Source: a virus. From it: a DNA stretch of 64,000 nt. Below are positions 17,301-25,809 of this stretch, in pieces. The DNA is taken from positions 24,193 through 88,192 of the IMG/VR virus record IMGVR_UViG_3300032050_000061, one strand, 5' to 3'. Position 1 is the stretch's first letter, and every line of letters begins with the position of its first letter. A program made the translations under genes and the position numbers. Below the pieces are notes generated by a model, which saw nothing but the letters and a program-made list of their open reading frames with translations, was not told the DNA's origin and did not search any database.

Positions 17301-18524
17301 CTTTTGACCTTTGGATAAATCAGTTTCACCATAGTTCTGATCATCTCTATAATTAAGTTGATATAGGTCTTCTTTTTGTTCTAATGTAAGGTTATTCCAA
17401 TCTACATCACCATCAAACTCTTTACTTCCACCTTTTCTCGCTTCTCCCTTAATCCATTCTTTCGTTTCATCAGTAAGGTAATCATCGGCATCCAAATCAT
17501 CTCCCTGTCCAACCATATTTGTCCAAACCGATGCCATTGCCTTTTCTTTATTACCATCAAATGATTTGGCTATATCATCAAAAATAGGTGAATCGGAATT
17601 CCTTACATCACCATTTTCATCCCAACTCTCTTCTTTGGCATTATCAAAATGTTCTAAACACGCGTCTCTTAATTCAGCCTGCTCTCCAACAAAATCAATT
17701 TTACCATCATCACCTAAACCAACTCCACCTTCACCAACAAACATTACTTTTGCATCTTTTGGTAAGGATTTAATCTTTTCTATTGTATTCTTTGTGCTTT
17801 CATTCCCCTCACCATGCTCAACTCCGATAAGTAGAGAACCGTTTTCAGTTGTTTCAGCATCCAACATATTCCCATCACTATCCTTTTGAGATGTCAATTC
17901 TTTTGCAATCTCCTCATTTTTTTCAGTAACCTTCTTTTTTAATTCGGCTTGAAATTCAGGATCATCCTTTTGCTTTGCTTTTAATATATCCCTTTTTCTC
18001 TTTGATGAACCTGCTCTCGCTCTATCTCTCGCCGATGCATCAGGATTGTTTAAAACCTTTTCGGGTTCACTTTTAATTGCATCTTCTTTTTCTTTTTCTT
18101 CCGGACTTTTTTCTGCAGGTGGTTGTTCGGTTGGTTGTTTAGAATCAGTTGGCTCTTTTTCATCTCCTCCACCTAATTTTTTTTCAAACTCTGCTTTTTC
18201 TTCTGGAGTTACGGGTCTTAAATTACCGTTATCGTTTTTAAATTCTACTTCCCCACCTTCTTTGGATGAATAGTAACCACCCCCTAAATGAAACTTACCA
18301 GGAAAATCTTTTGATTCACCTTCACCATCACTCTGCGGCTTTTTTGGGGGTTCGGCTTCATTAATAAAAATTTCAGATATGATTCCCGCATATCGTCCAT
18401 ATCCTAACTTGTAACAACACTCTATTAGATTCTCAACCTGCACCTTTTCTTTCAACGAAGGTATAGGGTATTTTTGAGAATGCTCTAATAAAATTTCATC
18501 TATTATTTTATTAACATCAATCAT
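14301..18524 (-). CDS. Giant multidomain protein with ParB-like domain (polyvalent-protein type)
   Basis: 1407 residues, mostly hydrophilic. Near residue 85 a stretch (FHLGGGYYSS) precedes a long Lys/Glu/Pro-rich linker (about 100-220). Residues 230-450 hold LIGVEHGEGNES, VMFVGEGGVG and ATMGNSHVGMW, spaced like a His/Glu active site, possibly TraB/ChaN-like (weak). Around residue 626 FVIDGHHRWAAV is a ParB/Srx-type signature. A second YYS segment (IGGNYYSD) follows near 700. The C-terminal half is helical, with QEAAKKARLLALQTMAYNQ, and ends in a Cys/His/Asn-rich tail. It is expressed from the promoter at 20213-20243 behind the polymerase-like gene. It may be an injected or early multifunctional effector; no function is proven. 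Confidence 0.65.
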   Translation of the reverse strand: MIDVNKIIDEILLEHSQKYPIPSLKEKVQVENLIECCYKLGYGRYAGIISEIFINEAEPPKKPQSDGEGESKDFPGKFHLGGGYYSSKEGGEVEFKNDNGNLRPVTPEEKAEFEKKLGGGDEKEPTDSKQPTEQPPAEKSPEEKEKEDAIKSEPEKVLNNPDASARDRARAGSSKRKRDILKAKQKDDPEFQAELKKKVTEKNEEIAKELTSQKDSDGNMLDAETTENGSLLIGVEHGEGNESTKNTIEKIKSLPKDAKVMFVGEGGVGLGDDGKIDFVGEQAELRDACLEHFDNAKEESWDENGDVRNSDSPIFDDIAKSFDGNKEKAMASVWTNMVGQGDDLDADDYLTDETKEWIKGEARKGGSKEFDGDVDWNNLTLEQKEDLYQLNYRDDQNYGETDLSKGQKAFNDYRQKELDRKIKEGEEKGYTVIATMGNSHVGMWRERNKKKDETFKPQSLRNLQKELPDADKEVFSKESDLDKIPADKREEISMKIDELADKANKGEDFNLCQVTVPGTNLYCDDNQGIPREEMPQFKGKPLPGTPAEELPKDSKGEVDTEPLFKKMLKEKGIKTVETELPSDKLKATQSELVGSKVAGMTKALEEDPQNPGITAPIYVSRDGFVIDGHHRWAAVTSAAIKAGKPANMKVIVVDMDIKDAIPMCNQFAEEQGIAAKKADANDGEQPKPKEPNKKEGGVIYPIGGNYYSDTPNGPAQYVKSESVVREVFENQNEKFIGLLFEETVTKQLPGGDEIRVTPIDVEDQPEATQKADAEDVTTEAPESFKAALSSTAGKKGEEFIAKKKKDLSKLVTQMLTDGKLNLIGEDGKPISIEEDVLQSLVEKVFNGEDLSDGEKETFNQVFKFVTTVSGDVKIYVANKIAGRHPQQGYKSIELKKKNVAMGEAVRAFALKNGLNVGRSSEGAIGKKVLNPKKMASSVNPDEPEMMVEISTTKNGVNIGGKEFKRFKEIDEESLTQQLVKQGFTQQEAAKKARLLALQTMAYNQKLGDLAKIGEESGGKIPMANFGDVTNPEGRKQTANNIIDGAIKRFTTELEEYGKMFGKENLPDTPENKKVFDTLNKLKELNTNSDLENDETAREEYKKLLNQLLVDMGNSRDFKDAVADFAEIKAGLQFLSEGKQVYFPASENFQTADIIVMPDEFNVKPKDGQTMEEAIAENLQFYAVTVTFVGGLSVKYKGGGGSANYSKILQTVYKNPETQEKLLGIQSIYSLAYPKDKKGQLNIKKEDIAAAEKSLNDTIDWAIKNNIITQEEADKIRLIGQKQAKNTLSGALKNVAMCEGADREAFEQAVILHHTMLHLTAVINNRDMLYTRFSNFNEEVSQNKEGVVTKVRDDIADGVSKPCFMNPHHNPGFDTSDPDENDCVTAAPTNQNPSHIESEPPKNLLLLK

Positions 18525-18532
18525 TTTTTCTA

Positions 18533-18928
18533 TTAATTGAATTCAATCTTTTGGAATATTCTTGTCGGTATCTTTCTAATACCAGTCGCTCCGGTTAGAA
18601 TGATTGAGTTTTTAAATTTATCCCAATCTAATGAAAAATTTGTATCTAACACTCCACCATTTTCTTCTTTAATAAGTTGGTTTAAAGCGTTAATAGTATA
18701 TAGTGTGTTTGATTGTTTTTTACGATGAACTAAAATCGTATTTTCTAATTGAACCGGCGGCCTAAAATCAACATCTATATTATAAGTTATATATAACTCT
18801 TCTAACGAAGTTTTATTTTGCAGGATGTAGATATAGTTGTAAACAATTTTATAGTTTTCTCTAACTTTTTGAAGTATATCTTGTAAACTATCCGTCTCCG
18901 CAAATGTGCATAGTAACTGTGTTTTCAT
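18533..18928 (-). CDS. Hypothetical protein
   Basis: 131 residues, not functionally recognised. The layout looks like a small alpha/beta protein: an N-terminal LLCTFAETDSLQDILQKV strand-helix, a central ITYNIDVDFR strand, a conserved-looking VHRKKQSNTLYTINALNQLI helix and a C-terminal GVLDTNFSLDWDKF segment. I recall similar proteins of this size in other T4-like phages, always without a function. It lies between the family A polymerase-like gene and the giant protein gene in one operon (8 nt before the latter). The 36-nt gap upstream has no full promoter motif. Confidence 0.65.
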   Translation of the reverse strand: MKTQLLCTFAETDSLQDILQKVRENYKIVYNYIYILQNKTSLEELYITYNIDVDFRPPVQLENTILVHRKKQSNTLYTINALNQLIKEENGGVLDTNFSLDWDKFKNSIILTGATGIRKIPTRIFQKIEFN

Positions 18929-18964
18929 TTAAAAATAATTAATACTTTTTCTCACATATAAGTA

Positions 18965-20206
18965 TTAAATATTTCCATAAGTCTTACTTTTTAACACTTC
19001 AATCGGAGCAATGGTTTCCAAAATTGCTTTTATTTCATCTAAAATAGCTGTTTCCCCATCATCAACATCGAATAAAAACGAATCATAGGTATATAAAACC
19101 AATTTGGTTTCTTTGTATTTAAGTAATTTATTAATCTTTTTAATTAAAAATGCATTTGTTTCGGTTTCCAGCGATTGCAAATAATAGTTAAATACCTTTT
19201 GCGGATTATGGTTATCAATTCTTTGGAAAGGAATTCTTTTTCCAACCTTTGTTTCCAAATAACCATTAATCAAAAACCTCTTATACATCTCCTTAATGAA
19301 TACATCCGTCTTTTGGAAGAATGGTATTTCTAAATTTTCTACATCTATCCCACCATATAATTGTTGGAAAGTAAGTTTCTTACTATTAAGGTAATCCTCA
19401 TCACTTAATACGGTTTTCCCAAAATATTGTTTGCCCAACCATTCATGTGCGGAATCTTCGGGTATAGATTCTCCTACTAAATTTGCTATCAGACGGACGT
19501 GGTATCCATCGAAATCGTATTGAACTAATTCACCCCTTTTAGAAACGATATAATCTCTACTGCCATCCGATTTATTTAGTGCGGAGTAGTTTACCCCTCC
19601 GAAAGTATTTGAAGGTCGCCCTGTGGTTGTAAAGTTGTTGTAGAGGGAGTATTCATATCCAAATGTAGTTGGTATTCCATTCCCCTCTATCTTTTGGAAT
19701 TCAGGTAGGACTAAATGATTGTAAAACTCATAACCCCCAACCCCCTTTGTATCCGCATACTTAATGTTTTCTTTTACAAAATCAGTTACATATTTAATGA
19801 GTGTGCTGATTGGTATAAAACTTAAATCATCTCTATTCCGATACCCCTTTGTAAAAGAATTATATATCATATCATACTCAAATGTTTTGAATTCTTTAAG
19901 ATGATACAATACATCTACACTATGTGAGTTTGGTAGGTTTAACTGATGTAGAAACCATTTACTATCAAATATAAATTTAGGTGCATCGCCCGAAGTCAAT
20001 GCTCCTAATGGTGCATCTACCACATCATTATGTCCATTCGTTAAAACATAACAATCATCACCGATAAAAACAAAAGCACCCAATAGTTTATTCACTATGG
20101 GGTGCTCTTTTCTATTTTGGAATAAGGGAAATATTACACTTTTTTTAGAAGTGTATTCTTTTAGAAATTCTTTACCGCTTTGTTTGTTCTCTACGAATTT
20201 TACCAT
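18965..20206 (-). CDS. Family A (Pol I-like) DNA polymerase domain protein
   Basis: 413 residues from the ATG at 20206. Residues 190-199 (NNFTTTGRPS) match the TATGRLSS region before the palm of Pol I. Motif A is LVQYDFDGYHVRL with the catalytic D231 and R238; the position of E. coli E710 is H236. Motif B is SKKLTFQQLYG with K276, F280 and Y284 at the spacing of K758, F762 and Y766; the R754 position is Tyr. Motif C is LYTYDSFLF with D375 in place of HDE. The N-terminal 150 residues could be a decayed exonuclease fold. Thus both catalytic aspartates are kept while secondary residues differ. It is encoded separately from the family B replicase and has its own promoter with the ATG 6 nt after the -7 element. 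Confidence 0.78.
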   Translation of the reverse strand: MVKFVENKQSGKEFLKEYTSKKSVIFPLFQNRKEHPIVNKLLGAFVFIGDDCYVLTNGHNDVVDAPLGALTSGDAPKFIFDSKWFLHQLNLPNSHSVDVLYHLKEFKTFEYDMIYNSFTKGYRNRDDLSFIPISTLIKYVTDFVKENIKYADTKGVGGYEFYNHLVLPEFQKIEGNGIPTTFGYEYSLYNNFTTTGRPSNTFGGVNYSALNKSDGSRDYIVSKRGELVQYDFDGYHVRLIANLVGESIPEDSAHEWLGKQYFGKTVLSDEDYLNSKKLTFQQLYGGIDVENLEIPFFQKTDVFIKEMYKRFLINGYLETKVGKRIPFQRIDNHNPQKVFNYYLQSLETETNAFLIKKINKLLKYKETKLVLYTYDSFLFDVDDGETAILDEIKAILETIAPIEVLKSKTYGNI

Positions 20207-20212
20207 AGGAAA

Positions 20213-20243
20213 CAAATATACGAATAATTTTTAAGAATTCCAA
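20213..20243 (-). promoter_or_regulatory. Host-type promoter for the family A polymerase-like operon
   Basis: TTGG (20243-20240), 19 nt, TATATTTG (20220-20213), then six bases and the ATG at 20206. The predicted transcription start falls within a couple of bases of the ATG. Its TTGG lies inside the 3' end of the upstream PhyH-like gene. Confidence 0.75.
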
Positions 20244-21013
20244 TACTTTTCTTGCAAAGGTTTCAATTCGATTGGCTCTCTTTTCATATGTGAACCCTGA
20301 TTGAAGTATGCTCCTTTTTTTAAGTAACCACCTAAAAAGTTTCTTCTGAATCTCTTTGAGTCATTCGCTTCTGAACCATGCACACAATGAGAATGTAATA
20401 ATACAACTTGTCCCTTTTTAAGAACTCCTTCTACTTTACGAAAATCATGTCCCTCCGGCATTACACACGGTTTACCTCTTTCGTTTCTCCAAAATGATGG
20501 GTTAGTTTTTGTTCTCTCCTCATCAACTTCAATTGGTAAGGTTGGTAATCTATGAGAACCTTCGTAATTCCATACTGCCCCATTCCCCGCGTCATGATTA
20601 TCTAAAGCCAATGCAGTATTGATAATTTCGTTGTGTCCACATCCTGTATAGAATGCATTTTGGTGCATATCTCTACCCAATTGTCCCGGTGGTTTAAAGT
20701 ATGCCCAAGTTTGCATACCAACTATCTCACCTTCCATTAAGAATTCACACGCCTCGATAATCTTTGGATGAACAAATAATTTTTCTAATTTTTCAGAAAT
20801 CTTATGTGGATATGCAAATGGATCCCACTCACCCCAATCTTTTCCTTCTGGTGTTAGTGTTCCTTTTCTTTCCTGTCTTAATCTTTCTAATTCATCGTTG
20901 ATTTCATCACACTCTTCTTCAGTTAATAAATCTAAAGTGGTGAAACCTCTATACCTCCAATCGAAGGTCATTTGTTGGATTTCTAAATCCGATAGATGTT
21001 TAAAATTTGCCAT
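20231..21013 (-). CDS. Phytanoyl-CoA dioxygenase (PhyH)-like protein
   Basis: 260 residues with the overall PhyH layout of Fe(II)/2-oxoglutarate oxygenases. Features are MQTWAYFKPPGQ, the metal-site segment RDMHQNAFYTG, TALALDNHDAGNGAVWNYEGSH, and the distal histidine region VLLHSHCVHGSEANDSKRFRRN. The usual HxD is HxN here (H117, N119), so the metal ligand Asp is replaced by Asn; H212 and an Arg about ten residues later remain. The enzyme could be inactive, could use halide/alternative chemistry, or could tolerate Asn. The preceding gene is a baseplate-region hypothetical. PhyH-type genes are common in marine T4-like phages, with unknown substrates. Confidence 0.82.
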   Translation of the reverse strand: MANFKHLSDLEIQQMTFDWRYRGFTTLDLLTEEECDEINDELERLRQERKGTLTPEGKDWGEWDPFAYPHKISEKLEKLFVHPKIIEACEFLMEGEIVGMQTWAYFKPPGQLGRDMHQNAFYTGCGHNEIINTALALDNHDAGNGAVWNYEGSHRLPTLPIEVDEERTKTNPSFWRNERGKPCVMPEGHDFRKVEGVLKKGQVVLLHSHCVHGSEANDSKRFRRNFLGGYLKKGAYFNQGSHMKREPIELKPLQEKYWNS

Positions 21014-21036
21014 ATAACTTTGTTGTTTATTTATAA

Positions 21037-21417
21037 CTATACTAATCTATGAAATTGTTTTGTATTTACCAAATATAAATTCAATTCTGGTATTATTTTT
21101 TCTCCTTCTATAATTGATAATGAATTTACAGTATGAACCGATGGGATATATTCACCATTTTCAGTATATGTATCTTCTAAATCACCGGTAATTTTCCAAT
21201 TTATTTTTACACCAACATAATAAGGAGTATCTGAATAATCAGCATATGTATCCTCACTTATTTCAAATATAGGTGCACCGGGTGTAGCTCTCATTTGAGT
21301 AAAATACCTTCTAATAAAACCTATTTCATAATCTCTATTATTTGGATTAGGGAAATATGCTTTAGGTGTTCTATTCTTAATAGGTATTGTTTTTAATTTT
21401 TTATAATTATCAATCAT
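21037..21417 (-). CDS. Hypothetical protein, baseplate region
   Basis: 126 residues, not recognised. It is rich in beta-prone stretches (YYVGVKINWKITGD, IIPELNLYLVNT) with no cysteine. It begins 3 nt before the hub gene ends, in the same operon as tape measure, baseplate and LysM-like genes. A minor baseplate or spike-attached protein is likely by position only. Confidence 0.55.
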   Translation of the reverse strand: MIDNYKKLKTIPIKNRTPKAYFPNPNNRDYEIGFIRRYFTQMRATPGAPIFEISEDTYADYSDTPYYVGVKINWKITGDLEDTYTENGEYIPSVHTVNSLSIIEGEKIIPELNLYLVNTKQFHRLV

Positions 21418-21420
21418 AAT

Positions 21421-23520
21421 TTACTTATAAAAAGGTCTAAAATGACTCTTAACATCCGTAACCCATTGCTTACCATCAATTTTGTGGGTTATTTCTTCTA
21501 CCTGAAATGCTCCTCTTCCAATACCATATTGTGGAGGTAACCCCTTTACACTAAATAGATGACCGACTTGGAAACCACTCATACCTAATACACTAAAATC
21601 AAATCCTACTGGTAAAGTTCTTCCATTATAAACTTCACCCCCTCCGGTATATCCCAAATCTGCTTTTCTTATGTCGTTAAATTTTCTTTTATTTAAGAAA
21701 CTACCACATATCGCCCATTCATCCATATTACCATCTTCTATATCTGCAACTGAAATTATTTTGGGGTTTACTAATAATTTTATATTTCTTCGGAATTCAA
21801 TCCATTTTTGTTTAGGGTCTTCTTCCTCCGGAGTTTTTACGGTAGAATCATATGCTTCTTTATTCAATTTTCCTAATACAACATCTTTTTTAGATGAAAA
21901 TATTCCAGTCAATTCATTGGTTGATTGAACGTTATCAACTGATTTTTCCATATACACTTTACTAGCCATTTCTTTCGGAATGTCTAAATTAAAACTCGCA
22001 TTTAAAAAGAAACTATTTGTCCCAAACATATCAAATACTTCAACATTTGATCCACCATTTCCACTTCTTACATTTCTTAAATTTGCATCAGCAATTCTTA
22101 ATTTTGTTGTACCTGAATTATCTTCTAGTATTTGAAACGACCAAAGCCCTTCTACTGCTTCTTCCATTTTTTTTAAAACACCATCTAAAACTTCTTTTAT
22201 TGGAGTGGTTTGATCCTTTAATGCCTCCATTGCCATTTCATTTTCGATATAAACATCCCCAATCCAACCATGTTTACCGGCTGGCAAAGTTACCGATTGA
22301 CCTTCGAATGTCACCGTAGTAGCACCGGTCTTTGGAAATGATCTACCATTTACTGATGTATCCAATGCAGTTCCGGATGGAGCACCGGATGGATTTAATA
22401 AAATAATATCGTCCAAATAATTGTAACAAGTCGAATTAGGAATAAAAATTCTTTCATCGGTAGAAAAAATTCTAGAAAATCCACCAATATAAGTGTTTGA
22501 AATGTCTATTGAGAAATCAACATTAGCCGAACTTAACTTAATTCTAGCTGCATTCATCAATTTAATAAATGCATCAAAACTCATAAATTTACCCCCATTG
22601 ATTGGATTATCAGCATCAGCTGCTTCAAAAGATTTTCCCTTAAATGTCAAATTACCACTAAACCATCCTTCACTAGTTTCCTCCTTTGCTTCAGTAACTA
22701 AACTTTCATTATAATTTATAAAATCAGAATCATACTTAAATGTATCTTCTATTTTAAGAGTATTATTATTTCTTAATTCATCAGGTAATTGATCGTAACA
22801 ATACACCCAATTTAATTTTCTATTTCTACTTTGTTCTAATGATGCTTTACCATCCGGATGGCTTAATGGTTTTATAGGTTCGGCAGTTGTTGTCGGTGTT
22901 ACAGTTTCTCCACTTTTTCCCATTAAAATTTCTCCTAACGAAACCATCTTTACATCAACATCAAATTCTAATCCAGATATAGTTGATTCTCCTCCACCGA
23001 TTATTCCAACGAAATTATCATAACAACCTTGATTGGCCGCTCTTATACTATTTAATTCAGCTGCATTTCTATTGTATTTTTGAACAGTACCCGCACTTAC
23101 ATCAGTTGGCCCAATTGCTTTATTTGTTCTAACTGAATAATTCCAACCCCATTGAACATACACACTTATACCGGGTTCTAAAAAATTTTGTTGAATCAAT
23201 CTTAATTGCTCCGGTGTAAAACATTTTATTTTTAATGTGCATCTCCTCAACGTTCCCCTACTAGCAAAATCCACAGAGAAATCCGTTATGATGGGATTAG
23301 GTCTATATCTCCATTCAGAAGTATTACGATAAGCATCAGTTGAACTACCATCAAATAAAGTTGAATACGAATCAGTTCCTATTGAATACCTTCCTTCTAA
23401 ACTTGTTGTTGCTTTAATCCAAGGCACTAATTTTGATAGCTGAACATTATTTTCTGATGATCTAGCCCTTAACTCACTTACTATATATGAATCTATACTT
23501 TTATAAAAAGGAAACGCCAT
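21421..23520 (-). CDS. Baseplate hub protein (gp27 / gpD-like)
   Basis: 699 residues. The N-terminal part includes RCTLKIKCFTPEQL and GISVYVQWGWNYS, a combination I associate with hub proteins of contractile tails. The C-terminus (SGFQVGHLFSVKG, RGAFQVEEITHKIDGKQWVTD, FRPFYK) looks like the second hub barrel found in gp27/gpD-type proteins. The hub joins the tail tube to the central spike. It starts directly at the stop of the LysM-like gene (23520), so the two are coupled. It is larger than T4 gp27 (391), so an inserted domain (roughly residues 250-500) is likely. No lysozyme domain like that of gp5 is visible. Confidence 0.7.
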   Translation of the reverse strand: MAFPFYKSIDSYIVSELRARSSENNVQLSKLVPWIKATTSLEGRYSIGTDSYSTLFDGSSTDAYRNTSEWRYRPNPIITDFSVDFASRGTLRRCTLKIKCFTPEQLRLIQQNFLEPGISVYVQWGWNYSVRTNKAIGPTDVSAGTVQKYNRNAAELNSIRAANQGCYDNFVGIIGGGESTISGLEFDVDVKMVSLGEILMGKSGETVTPTTTAEPIKPLSHPDGKASLEQSRNRKLNWVYCYDQLPDELRNNNTLKIEDTFKYDSDFINYNESLVTEAKEETSEGWFSGNLTFKGKSFEAADADNPINGGKFMSFDAFIKLMNAARIKLSSANVDFSIDISNTYIGGFSRIFSTDERIFIPNSTCYNYLDDIILLNPSGAPSGTALDTSVNGRSFPKTGATTVTFEGQSVTLPAGKHGWIGDVYIENEMAMEALKDQTTPIKEVLDGVLKKMEEAVEGLWSFQILEDNSGTTKLRIADANLRNVRSGNGGSNVEVFDMFGTNSFFLNASFNLDIPKEMASKVYMEKSVDNVQSTNELTGIFSSKKDVVLGKLNKEAYDSTVKTPEEEDPKQKWIEFRRNIKLLVNPKIISVADIEDGNMDEWAICGSFLNKRKFNDIRKADLGYTGGGEVYNGRTLPVGFDFSVLGMSGFQVGHLFSVKGLPPQYGIGRGAFQVEEITHKIDGKQWVTDVKSHFRPFYK

Positions 23521-23798
23521 TAGTATTGATTTATTATATCAAATTTATTTTTCGGAATTCTTAATTGCAATCCTGCTTCTAACCCAATATTTACACCATT
23601 CAAATTATTAGCGGTAGCGATAATCCACCATAAGGAACTATCTTTATAAAATTCATTTGCTAATAAATCTAATCTATCAGTTTCTTGTGTAATAATGTAT
23701 ATATCATCATCCTTTTTGGGAATAGTTTTGGGTATAGATGTCTTTAACACCTTTTTACCATCATCCAATCTCTTTATATTTTTTAAGTTATATCTCAT
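23520..23798 (-). CDS. LysM-like baseplate protein (gp53 / gpX-type)
   Basis: 92 residues. The second half, ETDRLDLLANEFYKDSSLWWIIATANNL followed by a GLQLRIP end (written here in parts), has the two-helix plus strand form of LysM-like modules. These occur in T4 gp53 and P2 gpX-type baseplate components, which staple baseplate parts together. It overlaps the upstream gene by one base and the downstream hub gene by one base, so all three are translated together. It is shorter than T4 gp53 (196). Confidence 0.75.
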   Translation of the reverse strand: MRYNLKNIKRLDDGKKVLKTSIPKTIPKKDDDIYIITQETDRLDLLANEFYKDSSLWWIIATANNLNGVNIGLEAGLQLRIPKNKFDIINQY

Positions 23799-25804
23799 TA
23801 CATTACTTTTTTACCGTATCCATAAAGATTGAAATCAGTAGTAGCTTTTGTTTCTATGAATGTAAGTGTTGTGGTTATACTTATAATTTTAGGTAATTTA
23901 TAGTTATCCATATTATAATTACCATTACTTACCTGATTTCGTTGTATTTCAGTATTTACAATATTTGAACGTTTTAAATTTTTATCATATATCTCATTTC
24001 CCTCAATTCGAGTCGCCCTAGCTGGATACACTCCAGATGCATCAGATTGAACATCTAATCCAAGTTCACTAACCTTTGCACCTTTACCATTTTCTTTTGA
24101 ATTTTCTTCACCATTTAAAGCACCACCGTAAAATTTCTTGCCAAATTCAGTATTATATGTTCCGGCTTTTGTCTTTAATAATCCACCACCTAATTCCCAA
24201 AGATTTTCTGCATCTTCTATTGAATATGATAAACTATCAACAAAACAGGCTTTTTTGTTGTAAATATTTCCATATGTAAAATATAATAAAGTAGGTTCTA
24301 CTATACCTGCATTGTATTGATATGGATATGTGCAATGAGCTAAAAATTCCAATCTTCTCCACATCATTACTAATTCAGCCTGAGACATTGAATAGGCCTT
24401 TAAGTTAAAACTTACCTTTCTTTCTATTCCGCTATAATTGTAAAAACTAAATGGTGAACCTAACATTTTTGTATTTTCCCAACTCGGAGAAAATTGTTCG
24501 TTAAATCCTGTCATTGTGGCTCTGAAAAAGACAGATGCACCATCATTTACTCTTTGAAATTTTAATGGTATTAAATCAACTTCATCTAATGTTCTACCAT
24601 TATATTTTATTGTCTTTAATTCAGATTCAGCTAATCTTCCAGTTTGATTTAAAATATCTCTATCTGAAAATAAACCTCTTCTGTTATCTAATTTATTATC
24701 ATATACTTTTTCAGTATTATTATGATATGATCTTTTAGTAGTATCAGTCGAGTACCTATCTTTTTTCCAATTATTTTTTAGTAAATAATTAGGTTTAATA
24801 AATCGTAGAATCTCATTTTCTTGAAACTTTTTCTTTTTTGCTTCATCGTTTAATTCACTAGCTTTTCTACCAAATGAATAACCCCTATCCGGTGTATTAA
24901 ACTTATCAATTAAATCTTTTTGTGAAGGCTCTCCTCTTTTTTGGTGAGATGTATTTTGAGATAATTGGAATCCATATACGATTTCTCTATTTGCAAATCT
25001 TCGCGGTGTTCCAAATAGACCCCCATCTACACTTCTATCTAATCCAAAAACAGGTGAAACTTTTGATATATCGAATGATTGTAAAGAACCTCCTAATGTT
25101 AAATCCTTCATCGAATCAGAATATGTTCCTCCGTTCTCATCTTCGAAGTATTTTTGATTAAAATTATCTAAACTTCCAGATGTTACGGGAATAACTCTAC
25201 TACCCAATAATGCACTTCTTATCGCACTCTTTGCTAAATTAATTCCTTTTCCGAATGATTGTTTAGCCAATTGATTCGGAGTTCCCGCACCAGTATCTTT
25301 CAAAAATCTACCTAATTGTGACCCTCTGGCATCTTTTCTGATTTCTGCTAAATCAATCATTTTATTAGGAGTTCTTCCTTCCTTAAATTCTTTTGTATTA
25401 ATTACATAAGTTGGAAAAACATTCTGAGGAGTTCCTAATGTTTTATTTACAAACCCAATTCCTTTTTCTATAAACTTTCCTATTTTACCTAAACTGATTT
25501 GTTGATTAGGATTTTTAGAAAGTTTCATTGCATCAACATCAGATGTTTTTTGAGTTGTAATTCTTATTATTTCAGTTCCGTACAATGTCGGTGAATTAAC
25601 TAACCTCATAGGTCTCAATCCACTCAATTCCTGCTCTAATGCAGTTTCTCTTAAAGGATCAAATCTCTTTTCAATAGAGTTTCCTAATTTGTTTTCTCTA
25701 TCAATAAGAAATTGACCTCTATCAGCAATATAAGAAGTTGCCTTATTTTGAGGTATTTGTTTATTCTCTTTAGAAGATTTAAATAATTCTAATATTGTAG
25801 GCAT
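23798..25804 (-). CDS. Baseplate structural protein, possible tube initiator (gp48/gp54-type)
   Basis: 668 residues. The N-terminal half is polar and of unknown fold. The C-terminal part (PFSFYNYSGIERKVSF, MMWRRLEFLAHCTYP, PTLLYFTYGNIYNKKACFV) reads like the tube-like domain of baseplate proteins that start tail-tube polymerisation, and it ends with a beta segment ISITTTLTFIETKA. It lies between tape measure and the LysM-like gene, where initiator/hub proteins are found in many contractile phages. The assignment is by position and general character, not by a catalytic motif. Confidence 0.55.
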   Translation of the reverse strand: MPTILELFKSSKENKQIPQNKATSYIADRGQFLIDRENKLGNSIEKRFDPLRETALEQELSGLRPMRLVNSPTLYGTEIIRITTQKTSDVDAMKLSKNPNQQISLGKIGKFIEKGIGFVNKTLGTPQNVFPTYVINTKEFKEGRTPNKMIDLAEIRKDARGSQLGRFLKDTGAGTPNQLAKQSFGKGINLAKSAIRSALLGSRVIPVTSGSLDNFNQKYFEDENGGTYSDSMKDLTLGGSLQSFDISKVSPVFGLDRSVDGGLFGTPRRFANREIVYGFQLSQNTSHQKRGEPSQKDLIDKFNTPDRGYSFGRKASELNDEAKKKKFQENEILRFIKPNYLLKNNWKKDRYSTDTTKRSYHNNTEKVYDNKLDNRRGLFSDRDILNQTGRLAESELKTIKYNGRTLDEVDLIPLKFQRVNDGASVFFRATMTGFNEQFSPSWENTKMLGSPFSFYNYSGIERKVSFNLKAYSMSQAELVMMWRRLEFLAHCTYPYQYNAGIVEPTLLYFTYGNIYNKKACFVDSLSYSIEDAENLWELGGGLLKTKAGTYNTEFGKKFYGGALNGEENSKENGKGAKVSELGLDVQSDASGVYPARATRIEGNEIYDKNLKRSNIVNTEIQRNQVSNGNYNMDNYKLPKIISITTTLTFIETKATTDFNLYGYGKKVM

Positions 25805-25809
25805 CTTAA

